Shown here in pieces: positions 25,997 to 33,930 of a stretch of 64,000 nt of DNA. The notes under the pieces were generated by a model. That model was not told where the DNA came from, did no database searches, and saw only the letters and a program-made list of their open reading frames with translations. Source of the stretch: JAIBJN01 sp963811635. Its GTDB lineage: Bacteria; Actinomycetota; Thermoleophilia; Gaiellales; Gaiellaceae. The stretch is taken from contig CAWESB010000010.1 of NCBI GenBank assembly GCA_963811635.1, positions 62,001-126,000 of the forward strand, read 5' to 3'. Numbering within the stretch: position 1 is the stretch's first letter; each line of letters begins with the position of its first letter. Position numbers and translations under genes: made by a program.

Positions 25997-26611
25997 CTAG
26001 ATAGCGTACGCCGCGACCCAGCCGTTGACGACATCCCAGTCGAGGTTGCCGAGGAAGGCCTCGATATAGGACGCGCGGTCGGTCTGGTAGTCGAGGAAGT
26101 AGGCGTGCTCGTAGACGTCGAGCGCGACGAGCGGCGCAGCGTTCCAGATCGCAAACGTGTTCTGCGCGTCGCCGACGTAGTTGAAGAGGCGCTGCTCGTC
26201 GAAGTCATACGCCGTCCAGGCCCAGCCGCGGCCGGCCATGCCCGTGGCCTTCAGGTCGGCGCGCCAGTCGTCGGCGCTGCCGAAATCGCGGGAGATCAGC
26301 TCTCCGATGGCCCCGTCGGGGCTCCCGCCCCCGCCGCCGAGGTGCGCGAAGTAGATCTCGTGGTTCTTGACGCCGCCAATCGCGAACGTGAGGTCGACCT
26401 TCAGCGCGCGGATCTCGGAGTAGACCTGGTTGGCCGCGGCGAGGTCGACCTCGCCGAGCTTCGTGAGGATCTCGTTCCGCTTCGCCACGTAGCCCTGGTA
26501 GAGCTTGTAGTGCGCCTCCACCGAGGCGCGGGAGATGCCGTCCATCTCGAGCAGCTCGGGCCTGAGCTCGCGGGCCGCGATCTCCTCCCGATTGAAAGCC
26601 AAGGTCGCCAT
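25997..26611 (-). CDS. sodA: Fe/Mn superoxide dismutase
   Basis: A 204-residue enzyme that converts superoxide to oxygen and hydrogen peroxide. The four metal ligands can be seen: His in EAHYKLYQGYV, His in GGVKNHEIYFAHL, and Asp and His in DVYEHAYFLDYQ, the usual Fe/Mn-SOD signature (DVWEHAYYLDY). GRGWAWTAYD is the second-shell Trp block. The N-terminus (MATLAFNREEIAARELRPELLEMDGIS) is longer and more charged than in classical SODs. Start ATG 26611, 51 bases from the divergent SDR. It is followed by the long hairpin. Confidence 0.92.
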   Translation of the reverse strand: MATLAFNREEIAARELRPELLEMDGISRASVEAHYKLYQGYVAKRNEILTKLGEVDLAAANQVYSEIRALKVDLTFAIGGVKNHEIYFAHLGGGGGSPDGAIGELISRDFGSADDWRADLKATGMAGRGWAWTAYDFDEQRLFNYVGDAQNTFAIWNAAPLVALDVYEHAYFLDYQTDRASYIEAFLGNLDWDVVNGWVAAYAI

Positions 26612-26662
26612 GCCAGCCTTTCGTCGACTCGTTTACGCGCGCGTGAGCTTATCGTTCCCGGC

Positions 26663-27316
26663 GTGAGCAACTCCCGGGCTGCGCTCGTCACCGGCGGCAC
26701 CGGCCGCGTCGGCCGGGCCGTAGCCGCGCGGCTCGAGGCTGACGGGTTCCGCGTCCTCGCGGCAGGCCGGCGCGACGGGGACGTCTCCGAACCGGAGGCT
26801 GTGGGCGCGCTCGTCGCGCGGGTCGTCGAGGCGCTGGGCGGCCTCGACCTCGTCGTCCATGCGGCCTCCGACGGCTTCGAGCCCAGGCCCGTCGCGGAGG
26901 TCGGCGAGGACGACTGGGATCGGGCCTTCGGTGCGACCGCGAAGGGCAGCTTCTTCGTCGCGCAGGCCGCGGCCCCGCACCTGCGGGAGTCCGAGCTCGG
27001 CCTGCTCGTCCTCATCGAGGACGTGGCCGCCTACCAGCCGTGGCCGTCGTTCGCACCGCACTGCGCGGCGAAAGCGGCGCAGGCGATGCTCACCCGCGTC
27101 CTCGCGCGCGCACTCGCCCCCGAGGTGCGTGTGTGCGGCGTCGCTCCGGGGCCCGTCGCGGTCGAGCCGGGGCAGGAGGAGCGTCGGGCCGCCGAGACGG
27201 TGCTCGGCCGGATCGGGTCGCCGGAGGACGTCGCCGAGGCTGTCGCCTACCTCGTGCGGGCGCCGTTCGTGACAGGCACCTCGCTCGTCGTCGACGGCGG
27301 CAGGCTCCTCCGCTAA
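26663..27316 (+). CDS. SDR-family protein lacking the catalytic Tyr and Ser
   Basis: A 217-residue Rossmann-fold protein starting at GTG 26663. The cofactor motif is intact (ALVTGGTGRVGRAVAARL), as are the DxxD-like and NAG-position segments (LVVHAAS). In the active site the usual Ser is replaced (LVLIEDVAAYQPW) and the YxxxK motif reads HCAAK, so Tyr is His while Lys is kept. The C-terminal GTSLVVDGGRLLR is typical. A non-classical catalytic mechanism or a non-enzymatic role is likely. It sits between superoxide dismutase and an ECF sigma gene. Confidence 0.75.
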   Translation: MSNSRAALVTGGTGRVGRAVAARLEADGFRVLAAGRRDGDVSEPEAVGALVARVVEALGGLDLVVHAASDGFEPRPVAEVGEDDWDRAFGATAKGSFFVAQAAAPHLRESELGLLVLIEDVAAYQPWPSFAPHCAAKAAQAMLTRVLARALAPEVRVCGVAPGPVAVEPGQEERRAAETVLGRIGSPEDVAEAVAYLVRAPFVTGTSLVVDGGRLLR

Positions 27317-27360
27317 CAGCCGAAAACTCCTGCAAGAAACCGCTTTGGGGTTGTGTTTCG

Positions 27361-27376
27361 TATACCCGTGGGTATA
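27361..27376. promoter_or_regulatory. palindrome overlapping the ECF sigma start
   Basis: TATACCC-GT-GGGTATA: seven-base perfect arms with a two-base centre, whose last base is the A of the ATG at 27376. It is the most AT-rich spot nearby. It could be an operator that blocks transcription or translation of the sigma operon, or part of its promoter. Confidence 0.5.
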
Positions 27377-27930
27377 TGTCTGTCGCCGTGGCCACCGCCG
27401 AGAGCGACTCCCGGCTGATCCAACGCGTCGCCGGGGGGGATCGGGACGCGTTCACCGAGCTGTACCGGCGCTTCGCGCGCCCGGTCTTCGCGATGGCAGT
27501 GCGCCAGCTCGGCGACAACGGCCGCGCGGAGGAGGCGGCACAGGAGACCTTCGCCGCGGTCTGGCGCTCGGCGCGGAGCTACAAGCCCGACCGCGGCTCG
27601 GCCTCGGCCTGGCTCTACGCAGTCGCGCGGCACGCGATCATCGACCGAGCCCGCCAGCGCCGCGAGCCGGCGATGGAGGCGCCGGACGAAGCCACCTCCG
27701 AGGCCGGCCCCGACGAGCAGGCCGAGGTCGCCTGGCTCGCCTGGCGCGTCCACAGCGCGCTCGAGCAGCTGCCCGAGCGCGAGCGGGTCGTGCTCGAGCT
27801 CGCGTACTGGAGCGGGCTCTCCCAGGCCGAGATCGCCAGCTACCTCGACGTGCCGCTCGGAACCGTGAAGACGAGGACGCGCACAGGGCTCTCCCGTCTG
27901 GCCGGCCTGCTAGACGAGGTAAGAGCATGA
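27376..27930 (+). CDS. ECF-family RNA polymerase sigma factor (SigK-like)
   Basis: A 184-residue extracytoplasmic-function sigma factor. Region 2 includes AFTELYRRFARPVFAMAVRQL, the conserved QETFAAVWRSARSY and ASAWLYAVARHAIIDRARQ; region 4 includes LPERERVVLELAYWSGLSQAEIASYLDVPLGTVKTRTRTGL given here by its key parts. The linker is acidic (EATSEAGPDEQ). Its TGA overlaps the ATG of the next gene, an RskA-like anti-sigma factor, so they are one unit in which the anti-sigma holds the sigma until a signal. A palindrome overlaps the start codon. Confidence 0.9.
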   Translation: MSVAVATAESDSRLIQRVAGGDRDAFTELYRRFARPVFAMAVRQLGDNGRAEEAAQETFAAVWRSARSYKPDRGSASAWLYAVARHAIIDRARQRREPAMEAPDEATSEAGPDEQAEVAWLAWRVHSALEQLPERERVVLELAYWSGLSQAEIASYLDVPLGTVKTRTRTGLSRLAGLLDEVRA

Positions 27931-28532
27931 GACGACCGCCTGACCTGCGCGAGCTCGTCGGCGACGAGCTGCCGCCCGAGGAGCGGAGCAACCTCGAGCG
28001 GGTCGACTCCCTGCTCCGCCAGGTCCCCGGCCCGCCGCACGAGGTGCCTGCCTCCCTGACACAGGCCGTGGCGGAGGTGCCGCTCGCCCGGCACCGGCCG
28101 ACCCGCCGCCGGGTGGCGGTCGCGCTCGCGTTCGTCGCGGTGGTGGCCGCGCTCTCCTTCGGGCTCGGCCGGTGGACCGGCAACGGCTTCGACGTCGACT
28201 ACACGGTCGAGATGGTCCCGACGGCGAGCGCCCCGGGCTCGGCCGCGGTCGTGGACGTCGGCGATCGCGACACGGACTCCGGCAACGTCGAGCTCCTGCT
28301 CGACGTCTCCGGCCTGCCAAAACTGCCCGCGGACGAGAGCTACGCCCTCTGGCTGGAGAAGGACGGCGAGTGGGTCGCTACCTGCGGTTACTTCGCAGTC
28401 GGCGAGGGCGAGACGAGCGTGCGAATGACGGTCGCCTACGACTTCCGCAAGTACGACGCCTGGGTCATCTCCGGGGGGAACCGCGACGAGGACCCGACCG
28501 CTCTGCTCGAAGCCGAGATCCCGGACGCCTAG
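27927..28532 (+). CDS. membrane anti-sigma factor, RskA-like
   Basis: A 201-residue single-pass membrane protein starting at ATG 27927, overlapping the sigma stop by ATGA. The short cytoplasmic part (MRRPPDLRELVGDELPPEERSNLERVDSLL) would bind the sigma factor. One helix follows (VAVALAFVAVVAALSFGLG). The outside domain (VELLLDVSGLPKLPADESYALWLEKDGEW) has the YALWL signature of the anti-sigma-K domain. The classical ZAS zinc motif (HxxxCxxC) is absent. Release would come by regulated proteolysis, as known for RskA. Confidence 0.85.
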   Translation: MRRPPDLRELVGDELPPEERSNLERVDSLLRQVPGPPHEVPASLTQAVAEVPLARHRPTRRRVAVALAFVAVVAALSFGLGRWTGNGFDVDYTVEMVPTASAPGSAAVVDVGDRDTDSGNVELLLDVSGLPKLPADESYALWLEKDGEWVATCGYFAVGEGETSVRMTVAYDFRKYDAWVISGGNRDEDPTALLEAEIPDA

Positions 28533-28564
28533 GCGGCGCGGAGCGGTTCTTCCCTAGGAACGTC

Positions 28565-28704
28565 ATGTCCCAGCCGACACCGGCGAATCTCGAGCGGCTC
28601 GCGGGACTTCTCGGGAGCGGGACGCTGCGAGTGCGGATCCAGCAGCGGTTCAGGCTCTCCTGGGCACGCACACCCAGGGCAAGCTCGGCGTCACGATCGC
28701 CTAG
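28565..28704 (+). pseudogene. remnant of a zinc-type alcohol dehydrogenase C-terminus
   Basis: About 46 codons between the anti-sigma gene and thyX that match only the last part of medium-chain zinc-binding dehydrogenases. LERLAGLLGSGTLRVRIQQRF is the helix and strand before the end, and LGTHTQGKLGVTIA-stop (TAG 28702-28704) is the family terminus. The two parts are in different frames, so a frameshift lies near 28655-28668. No upstream portion exists. It is a decayed fragment, probably left after a deletion or an old insertion. Confidence 0.6.
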
Positions 28705-28711
28705 GCGACAG

Positions 28712-29413
28712 CTACGGCGCGGTGCGGCCGGCGTCGACGAACGCCTCGTACGTGATCGGCATCTCCTCGGCGAGGAAGTGCTCGCACGCGTCGGCGTACC
28801 GCCTGATCTCGCGCTGGGCCGTCTCGGAGGCCCGCAGCGAGACGAAGTTCATGAGCGAGCGGGCGTTGACCGTCCAGTAGAACTCGGTATAGGCGCCGAC
28901 CGGCATGACCGCGCGGGCCAGCTCGCGCGCGACGCCCTGCTCGACCAGGCGCTCGTACGCCGCGTACGCCGCGTCATAGACCGCGCGTAGCTCCTCGCGG
29001 GCCGTCTCGGCGAGCTCGGGGTCGACCGGCTCGAAGGAGTACGAGCCCGGCTTGCCCACCTGCGTGCGCACGTCGTCGGCCTCGGGGACGTAGAAGTCGT
29101 CGGTCGCCTTCGCATAGCGCATGCTGAACTCGTTGAACGAGCCGACGCGATGCCGGAACCACTCGCGCGCGATGAAGATGGGGGCACGCACGTGGAAGCG
29201 GAAGGCGTTGTGCTCGAACGGCGTCCCGTGCCGCTCGCGCAGGAGGAACCGGATCAGCCCGCGGTCGGAGTCGTCCATCTCCTCCTTGCGCCGGGCGAAG
29301 CTGACGCGCGCCGCGTTCACGACCGACAGGTCGCTCGCCATCGCATCGTCGAGGCGGACGAATCCATGGTCGAGCACCTCGATCGTGCGGCTTTCCGGGA
29401 TGGATGGGGACAT
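28712..29413 (-). CDS. thyX: flavin-dependent thymidylate synthase
   Basis: A 233-residue ThyX enzyme that makes dTMP from dUMP with FAD, NADPH and methylenetetrahydrofolate. The signature RHRxxSxNExSxR is present as EWFRHRVGSFNEFSMRY. LRERHGTPFEHNAFRFHV is the FAD/dUMP region, AYTEFYWTVNARSLMNFVSLR the conserved C-terminal block. Start ATG 29413 (MSPSIPESRTIEVLDHGFVRL); two in-frame GTG codons lie just upstream. No thyA is seen in the window. Confidence 0.93.
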   Translation of the reverse strand: MSPSIPESRTIEVLDHGFVRLDDAMASDLSVVNAARVSFARRKEEMDDSDRGLIRFLLRERHGTPFEHNAFRFHVRAPIFIAREWFRHRVGSFNEFSMRYAKATDDFYVPEADDVRTQVGKPGSYSFEPVDPELAETAREELRAVYDAAYAAYERLVEQGVARELARAVMPVGAYTEFYWTVNARSLMNFVSLRASETAQREIRRYADACEHFLAEEMPITYEAFVDAGRTAP

Positions 29414-29484
29414 CACGCTCACCGCAGTCGAGTCTAACGCGCGGTCCCGTCGGCGCCGATGGAGGCTACAGTGGTACGCGGCAA

Positions 29485-31170
29485 ATGCGGCAACCGGGGT
29501 TCTCTGTGAAGCGTGCAGGCCTGACGGCCTGTTTTCTTGTGGTCCTGCTCGCCACGGCCGGGACGGCAGCCGCCCAGGAGGCGGAGCGCCAGCTCCCGCC
29601 GCCGGTCGCACCCGAGGACGCGCTGACCGACGCGCTGACCGAGGGCGAGCTGACCGAGGCCGAGTACACGCTCGAGCGCGCCCGGAGCATCTTCCACCTC
29701 GCCCGCGTGCGCCACGAGTTCGGGGACGTCGAGCGCCCGTCGGGCCACGACGCCACCCTGATCCTGCGCGACCTGGCCGCCCGGGTCGACGATCTCTCGG
29801 GCGCCGACCGGAAGGCCGCCGAGCGGCTCCTGGCCCGACCGCCCACGGGCAGCGGCGGCGTCCCTATCGGCAACGGCTGGACCGTCGCCGAGTCCGCTTC
29901 GAGCCCGGCCTGCGGCGCCACCGTCTGCGTCCACTGGGTGGACACCATGGGCAACGCCGACGCTCCGGCGCCGACCAACGTCAGCCCGGCCAACGGCAGG
30001 CCGGACTGGGTCGACCTCACGCTCGCGACCTGGGAGTACGTCTGGTCCCAGGAGATCGGCGTGCTCGACTACCGGGCTCCGCTCTCGGACGCGACCTCGC
30101 CGCACAACGGCGGCGGCGGCAAGCTCGATGTCTATCTGGACGACCTCGGCATGGACGGCGTCTTCGGCTACTGCACGAGCGACGACCCGAACGCCGGTGA
30201 GCCGGACATCTACGCCGTCTCGGCGTTCTGCGTGGTCGACAACGACTTCTCGCCGCTCCAGTACGGCACCCAGCACACGCCGCAGGAGTTCCTCGAGGTC
30301 ACCTCAGCCCACGAGTTCCACCACGCGTCGCAGTTCGCCTACGACTGGCTGGACGACTACTGGCTCATCGAGGGCACCGCCGCGAACATGGAGGAGAACG
30401 TCTACCCGAACGTCAACGACAACGTCACCTTCCTCGACTTCTGGAGCCCGCTCTCGCGGCCCGGGTCCCCGCTCGACCGCGGGGGCCTCGGCGACGCCGA
30501 GTACGGCGCGTGGATCTTCTGGCGCTTCCTCCAGGAGAAGATCGGCGGCGACCCGAGCATCGTCCGCGAGATCTGGGAGCGCGCCGACGCGGCCGTGACC
30601 GGAGTGTCCCCCGACAACTACTCGCTCCAGGCGGTCAAGAACGAGCTCGCCGAGCGCGGCCTCGTCTTCCGCGACGTCTTCGCCCAGTTCGGCACCGCCA
30701 ACCGGCTGCTCGACTACGCCGACGCCGAGACGGCCGGCTACCCCGAGCCGCCGCGTACCGCCGCGTACGGCGTCGGCCCGAACAACCGCGTGATCGGCTG
30801 GAAGTCGTGGAAGATCAACCACCTGGCGACGCGCTTCTTCTCCTTCTCACCAGGGAGCACGGCCTCGCCTTCGGCGAACCTCCGGATCGAGGTGCGGCTG
30901 CCGGCGAACGGGACGCGTGCCACCCTGGTCACCGTCTTCTCGAACGACACGACGCTGACGCGCCAGCTCAACCAGAACGCAAACGGCTACGTCCGCACCG
31001 GCGTCGCCTTCGGCCGGGGCACGGTACGGCGGATCGAAGTCGTCCTCTCGAACGGCAGCACGCGCATCGGCTCCTGCTGGCTCTTCCCGGGCCCGCCGTC
31101 CACGTCGTGCTTCGGCCGGCCGCTGGACGACGGCCGCGTCTTCCAGCTTCGCGCGCAGCTGCTGCCGTAG
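29485..31170 (+). CDS. secreted metallopeptidase-like protein with HEFHH motif
   Basis: A 561-residue exported protein. From ATG 29485 a signal peptide is visible (VKRAGLTACFLVVLLATAGTAAA); GTG 29506 at the same signal is an alternative start. The mature protein has a pro-region-like acidic segment, then GGGGKLDVYLDDLGMDGVFGYC, and the zinc-binding motif TSAHEFHHASQF followed by WLIEGTAANMEE, which supplies the likely third ligand Glu. This is the pattern of the MXAN_6640/gluzincin-like putative metalloproteases. A C-terminal beta domain follows (RIEVRLPANGTRATLVTVF). It probably degrades or processes extracellular protein. Confidence 0.8.
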   Translation: MRQPGFSVKRAGLTACFLVVLLATAGTAAAQEAERQLPPPVAPEDALTDALTEGELTEAEYTLERARSIFHLARVRHEFGDVERPSGHDATLILRDLAARVDDLSGADRKAAERLLARPPTGSGGVPIGNGWTVAESASSPACGATVCVHWVDTMGNADAPAPTNVSPANGRPDWVDLTLATWEYVWSQEIGVLDYRAPLSDATSPHNGGGGKLDVYLDDLGMDGVFGYCTSDDPNAGEPDIYAVSAFCVVDNDFSPLQYGTQHTPQEFLEVTSAHEFHHASQFAYDWLDDYWLIEGTAANMEENVYPNVNDNVTFLDFWSPLSRPGSPLDRGGLGDAEYGAWIFWRFLQEKIGGDPSIVREIWERADAAVTGVSPDNYSLQAVKNELAERGLVFRDVFAQFGTANRLLDYADAETAGYPEPPRTAAYGVGPNNRVIGWKSWKINHLATRFFSFSPGSTASPSANLRIEVRLPANGTRATLVTVFSNDTTLTRQLNQNANGYVRTGVAFGRGTVRRIEVVLSNGSTRIGSCWLFPGPPSTSCFGRPLDDGRVFQLRAQLLP

Positions 31171-31212
31171 CGGGCCTCCAGCTCCCGGCCACCGGCGGCA
31201 GCCAGGGGCGTC

Positions 31213-31965
31213 CTAGAGCCGTCCCGCGGCGACGATCCGCTGCAGGAATTGCTGCGTCCGCTGCTCGCGCGGCGCCGTGAAGATCTGCTCCGGGTCGCCC
31301 TCCTCGAGGATGACGCCCTCGTCGAGGAAGCAGACCCGCCCGGCGATGTCGCGCGCGAACGACATCTCGTGCGTCGCGATCAGCATCGTCATGCCGCCCT
31401 CGGCGAGCTCGCGGATGACGCTGAGCACCTCGGCGACGAGCTCGGGGTCGAGCGCGCTCGTGACCTCGTCGAGGAGCATCAGCTCGGGCTGCATCGCGAG
31501 CGCGCGCACGATCGCCACGCGCTGCTGCTGCCCACCGGAGAGGCGGTCGGGATAATCGCCGGCGCGGTCGGCCAGGCCGAAGCGGCCGAGCAGCTCGAGG
31601 GCTTCCGCCTCGGCGTCGGCCCTGGACTTTCCCAGCGCCTGCGTCGGGCCGAGGGTGACGTTCCGCAGCACGGTCATGTGCGGGAAGAGGTTGAAGGCCT
31701 GGAAGACGATCCCGACGCGCCGCCGCACGCGGTTGAGATTGACGCCGGGAGCGGTGATCTCGTCGCCGCCGAGGACGACCCTGCCCTCGTCGATCGGCTC
31801 GAGCAGGTTGACGCAGCGGAGCAAGGTCGACTTGCCGGAGCCCGAGGCGCCGATCAGGCAGACGACCTCGTGCGGGGCGAGCTCGAGATCGATGCCCTTC
31901 AGCACCTCGTGCTTGCCGAAGGACTTGTGCACGCCCGCGAGGAGCAGCGCCGGCGCCTCGCTCAT
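31213..31965 (-). CDS. amino-acid ABC transporter ATP-binding protein
   Basis: A 250-residue ATPase of the polar amino acid (GlnQ/HisP) type that powers uptake. Walker A is GASGSGKSTLLRCVNLLE, Q-loop GIVFQAFNLFPHMTV, the ABC signature LSGGQQQRVAIVRAL, Walker B MLLDEVTSALDP and the switch His in IATHEMSFARD. Start ATG 31965 overlaps the permease stop by four bases, so the permease, ATPase and upstream binding protein form one operon read leftward. Confidence 0.93.
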   Translation of the reverse strand: MSEAPALLLAGVHKSFGKHEVLKGIDLELAPHEVVCLIGASGSGKSTLLRCVNLLEPIDEGRVVLGGDEITAPGVNLNRVRRRVGIVFQAFNLFPHMTVLRNVTLGPTQALGKSRADAEAEALELLGRFGLADRAGDYPDRLSGGQQQRVAIVRALAMQPELMLLDEVTSALDPELVAEVLSVIRELAEGGMTMLIATHEMSFARDIAGRVCFLDEGVILEEGDPEQIFTAPREQRTQQFLQRIVAAGRL

Positions 31966-32777
31966 CGCGCTCCGGCCGTCGCGAGTTGACGCTTCCGATC
32001 GCGCGCAACGAGCCAGTCGGTCAGCCGTGCAAGCGGGATCGTCAGGAGGACGAAGAGGATGGCGGTGACCAGGTACGGCGTGTAGTTGAACGTCGACGCG
32101 ACCTCGATCTGGGACTGGCGGAACGCCTCGACCACGCCGAGCAGGCCCACGAGGGCCGTGTCCTTCTGGAGACCGATGAAATCGTTCAGGAGCGGCGGGA
32201 TCACGCGGCGCACGGCCTGCGGGAGGACGACGAAGCGGAGCGCCTTCCCGTGCGAGAGCCCGAGCGAGCGAGCGGCCGCGGTCTGGCTCGGGTGCACGGA
32301 CTCGATCCCGGCCCGGTAAACCTCGCTCACGTAGGCCGAGTAGACGAGCACGAGCGCGACGATCCCCCAGAAGAGCGGGTCGATCGGCAGCCACGAGATC
32401 CCGAGGGCCGGCACACCGAAGCCGAGGATGTAGATGACGAGGATCGTCGGGATCCCGCGGAAGAGATCGGCATAGACGACGGCGAGGGCCCGCACGGGAA
32501 AGAACACGGGCCCTTCGAGGCTGCGCAGCACCGCGATCACGAGCGCAAACGGCAGGATCAGCGCCTCGGCGATCAGGAAGATCTTCACGTTGACGAGGAA
32601 TGCCTCCGGGATGACCTCGAGCGATTCCCGGAAGACCTCGCCGTTGAAGAACTGCTGCTTGACCTCGGGCCACCCGGGCGAGCTCGAGACCACGAGGACG
32701 ATGACGCTCGCGAACACGATCGTGCTCACGAGCGCGATCAGGGTGCTTCGCCGTCCGGAGGCGCCGGAGGCCTTCAC
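31962..32777 (-). CDS. amino-acid ABC transporter permease
   Basis: A 271-residue permease of the HisM/GlnP type. Hydrophobic helices include LIALVSTIVFASVIVLVVSS, VKIFLIAEALILPFALVIAVLRSLEG and GVPALGISWLPIDPLFWGIVALVLVYSAYV. The EAA loop that contacts the ATPase is YRAGIESVHPSQTAAARSLGLS, short form EAxxxxG-like. A C-terminal FNYTPYLVTAILFVLLTIPLARLTDWL resembles the amino-acid permease end. It lies six bases after the binding-protein gene and overlaps the ATPase gene. Confidence 0.9.
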   Translation of the reverse strand: MKASGASGRRSTLIALVSTIVFASVIVLVVSSSPGWPEVKQQFFNGEVFRESLEVIPEAFLVNVKIFLIAEALILPFALVIAVLRSLEGPVFFPVRALAVVYADLFRGIPTILVIYILGFGVPALGISWLPIDPLFWGIVALVLVYSAYVSEVYRAGIESVHPSQTAAARSLGLSHGKALRFVVLPQAVRRVIPPLLNDFIGLQKDTALVGLLGVVEAFRQSQIEVASTFNYTPYLVTAILFVLLTIPLARLTDWLVARDRKRQLATAGAR

Positions 32778-32783
32778 CAGTGA

Positions 32784-33692
32784 TTACTCGAGGACGGGCG
32801 GAGCGGACGTGTTGATCCACTCCTCCTGGAACTGCTCGATCGACCCGTCCTCGTGCAGCGCCGCGATCGCCTCGTTGGCGCAGTCACGCAGTGGGTTCCC
32901 CTCCTCGAAGACGAGCCCGAAGTACTCGTCGCCGGCCGGGAGCCGGCCGACGACCGTCGAGTTGGGCACCTGGACGTTCACGATGTAGCCGGTGCTCGGG
33001 AAGTCGACCACGATCCCGTCGATCTGCTTGTTCTTCATCGCCGTGATCGCGTCGTTGTTCGTGTCGAAGACAGCCGGGTCCTCGTCGGGCTGGATGAGGT
33101 CGACGATCGCGTTGTAGCTCGTCGTCCCGACCTGGGCGCCGAGCTTGGCGCTCTTCAGGTCGGCCAGCGAGGTCGCGCCCGCGAACTCGGAGCCCTTTAG
33201 TGTGACCACGGCCTGCTCAACGTCGTAGTAGGAGTCGCTGAAGTCGACCGCCTCGTCGCGCTCGGGCAGGTACGAGACCTGGTTGATGTCGAAGTCGAAG
33301 TCCTTCGGGCCCGGCTTGAAGACGTTGTTGAACGGCACGACGACCCAGCGCACCTCGTCCGGGGTGAAGCCGAGCTGGGCCGCAACCGCGTCGGCGACGG
33401 CCGCCTCATAGCCCAGGCCGGTGGGCGGCGTGGTCGGGTCCCACGGAGCGCCGTCTGCGTCCTGGAACCATGGCGGGAAGGCGGGGTTGTCGGTGGCGAT
33501 GGTCAGCGAGCCGTCGACGACCGTCTCAAGCTGGTCCTTGGCGCACGGATCGGGCTCCTCGACCGCTGAGCCCGTGTCGGTCGCCTCCGTCGGCGCCGAT
33601 GTCTCCGGAGCGGCCTCGTCGTCGTCCCCGCCGCAAGCCGCCGCGAAGCCCAAAAGGCCGACGAGGAGCAGGAGTACGAGCGTCTTCCGCAT
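32784..33692 (-). CDS. amino-acid ABC transporter substrate-binding lipoprotein
   Basis: A 302-residue periplasmic-type binding protein (SBP_bac_3). ATG 33692 gives a lipoprotein signal (MRKTLVLLLLVGLLGFAAACGG) with Cys at about residue 20 for lipidation. Family blocks: GSLTIATDNPAFPPW at the mature start, GLGYEAAVADAVAAQLGF, VDFSDSYYDVEQAVV, LKSAKLGAQVGTTSYN and the final LRDCANEAIAALHEDGSIEQFQEEW. The substrate is probably a polar amino acid, but the specificity cannot be read. First gene of the three-gene uptake operon; an acidic Glu/Thr linker follows the Cys. Confidence 0.92.
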   Translation of the reverse strand: MRKTLVLLLLVGLLGFAAACGGDDDEAAPETSAPTEATDTGSAVEEPDPCAKDQLETVVDGSLTIATDNPAFPPWFQDADGAPWDPTTPPTGLGYEAAVADAVAAQLGFTPDEVRWVVVPFNNVFKPGPKDFDFDINQVSYLPERDEAVDFSDSYYDVEQAVVTLKGSEFAGATSLADLKSAKLGAQVGTTSYNAIVDLIQPDEDPAVFDTNNDAITAMKNKQIDGIVVDFPSTGYIVNVQVPNSTVVGRLPAGDEYFGLVFEEGNPLRDCANEAIAALHEDGSIEQFQEEWINTSAPPVLE

Positions 33693-33930
33693 GAGCCGGG
33701 GGGACGCCGAGCCTACCACGAAATCTGAAGAGGGCCGGACGGGGCCGACCGCTCCCTGAACCGGGGTTCACGGTTGAAGGGCGCTCGCCCGGGTGCTATC
33801 AATGGGGCGCTTGTTTTCTGCGGCAACAGGGGTGCCGCACGGGATTCGGGGCAAACGCCGGGCAGCTGTGAGCGTTTGATCCTTTGATGACGTGGTGCCT
33901 CTGGCCACCGGTCCAAGGAGGTGCTCTTCG

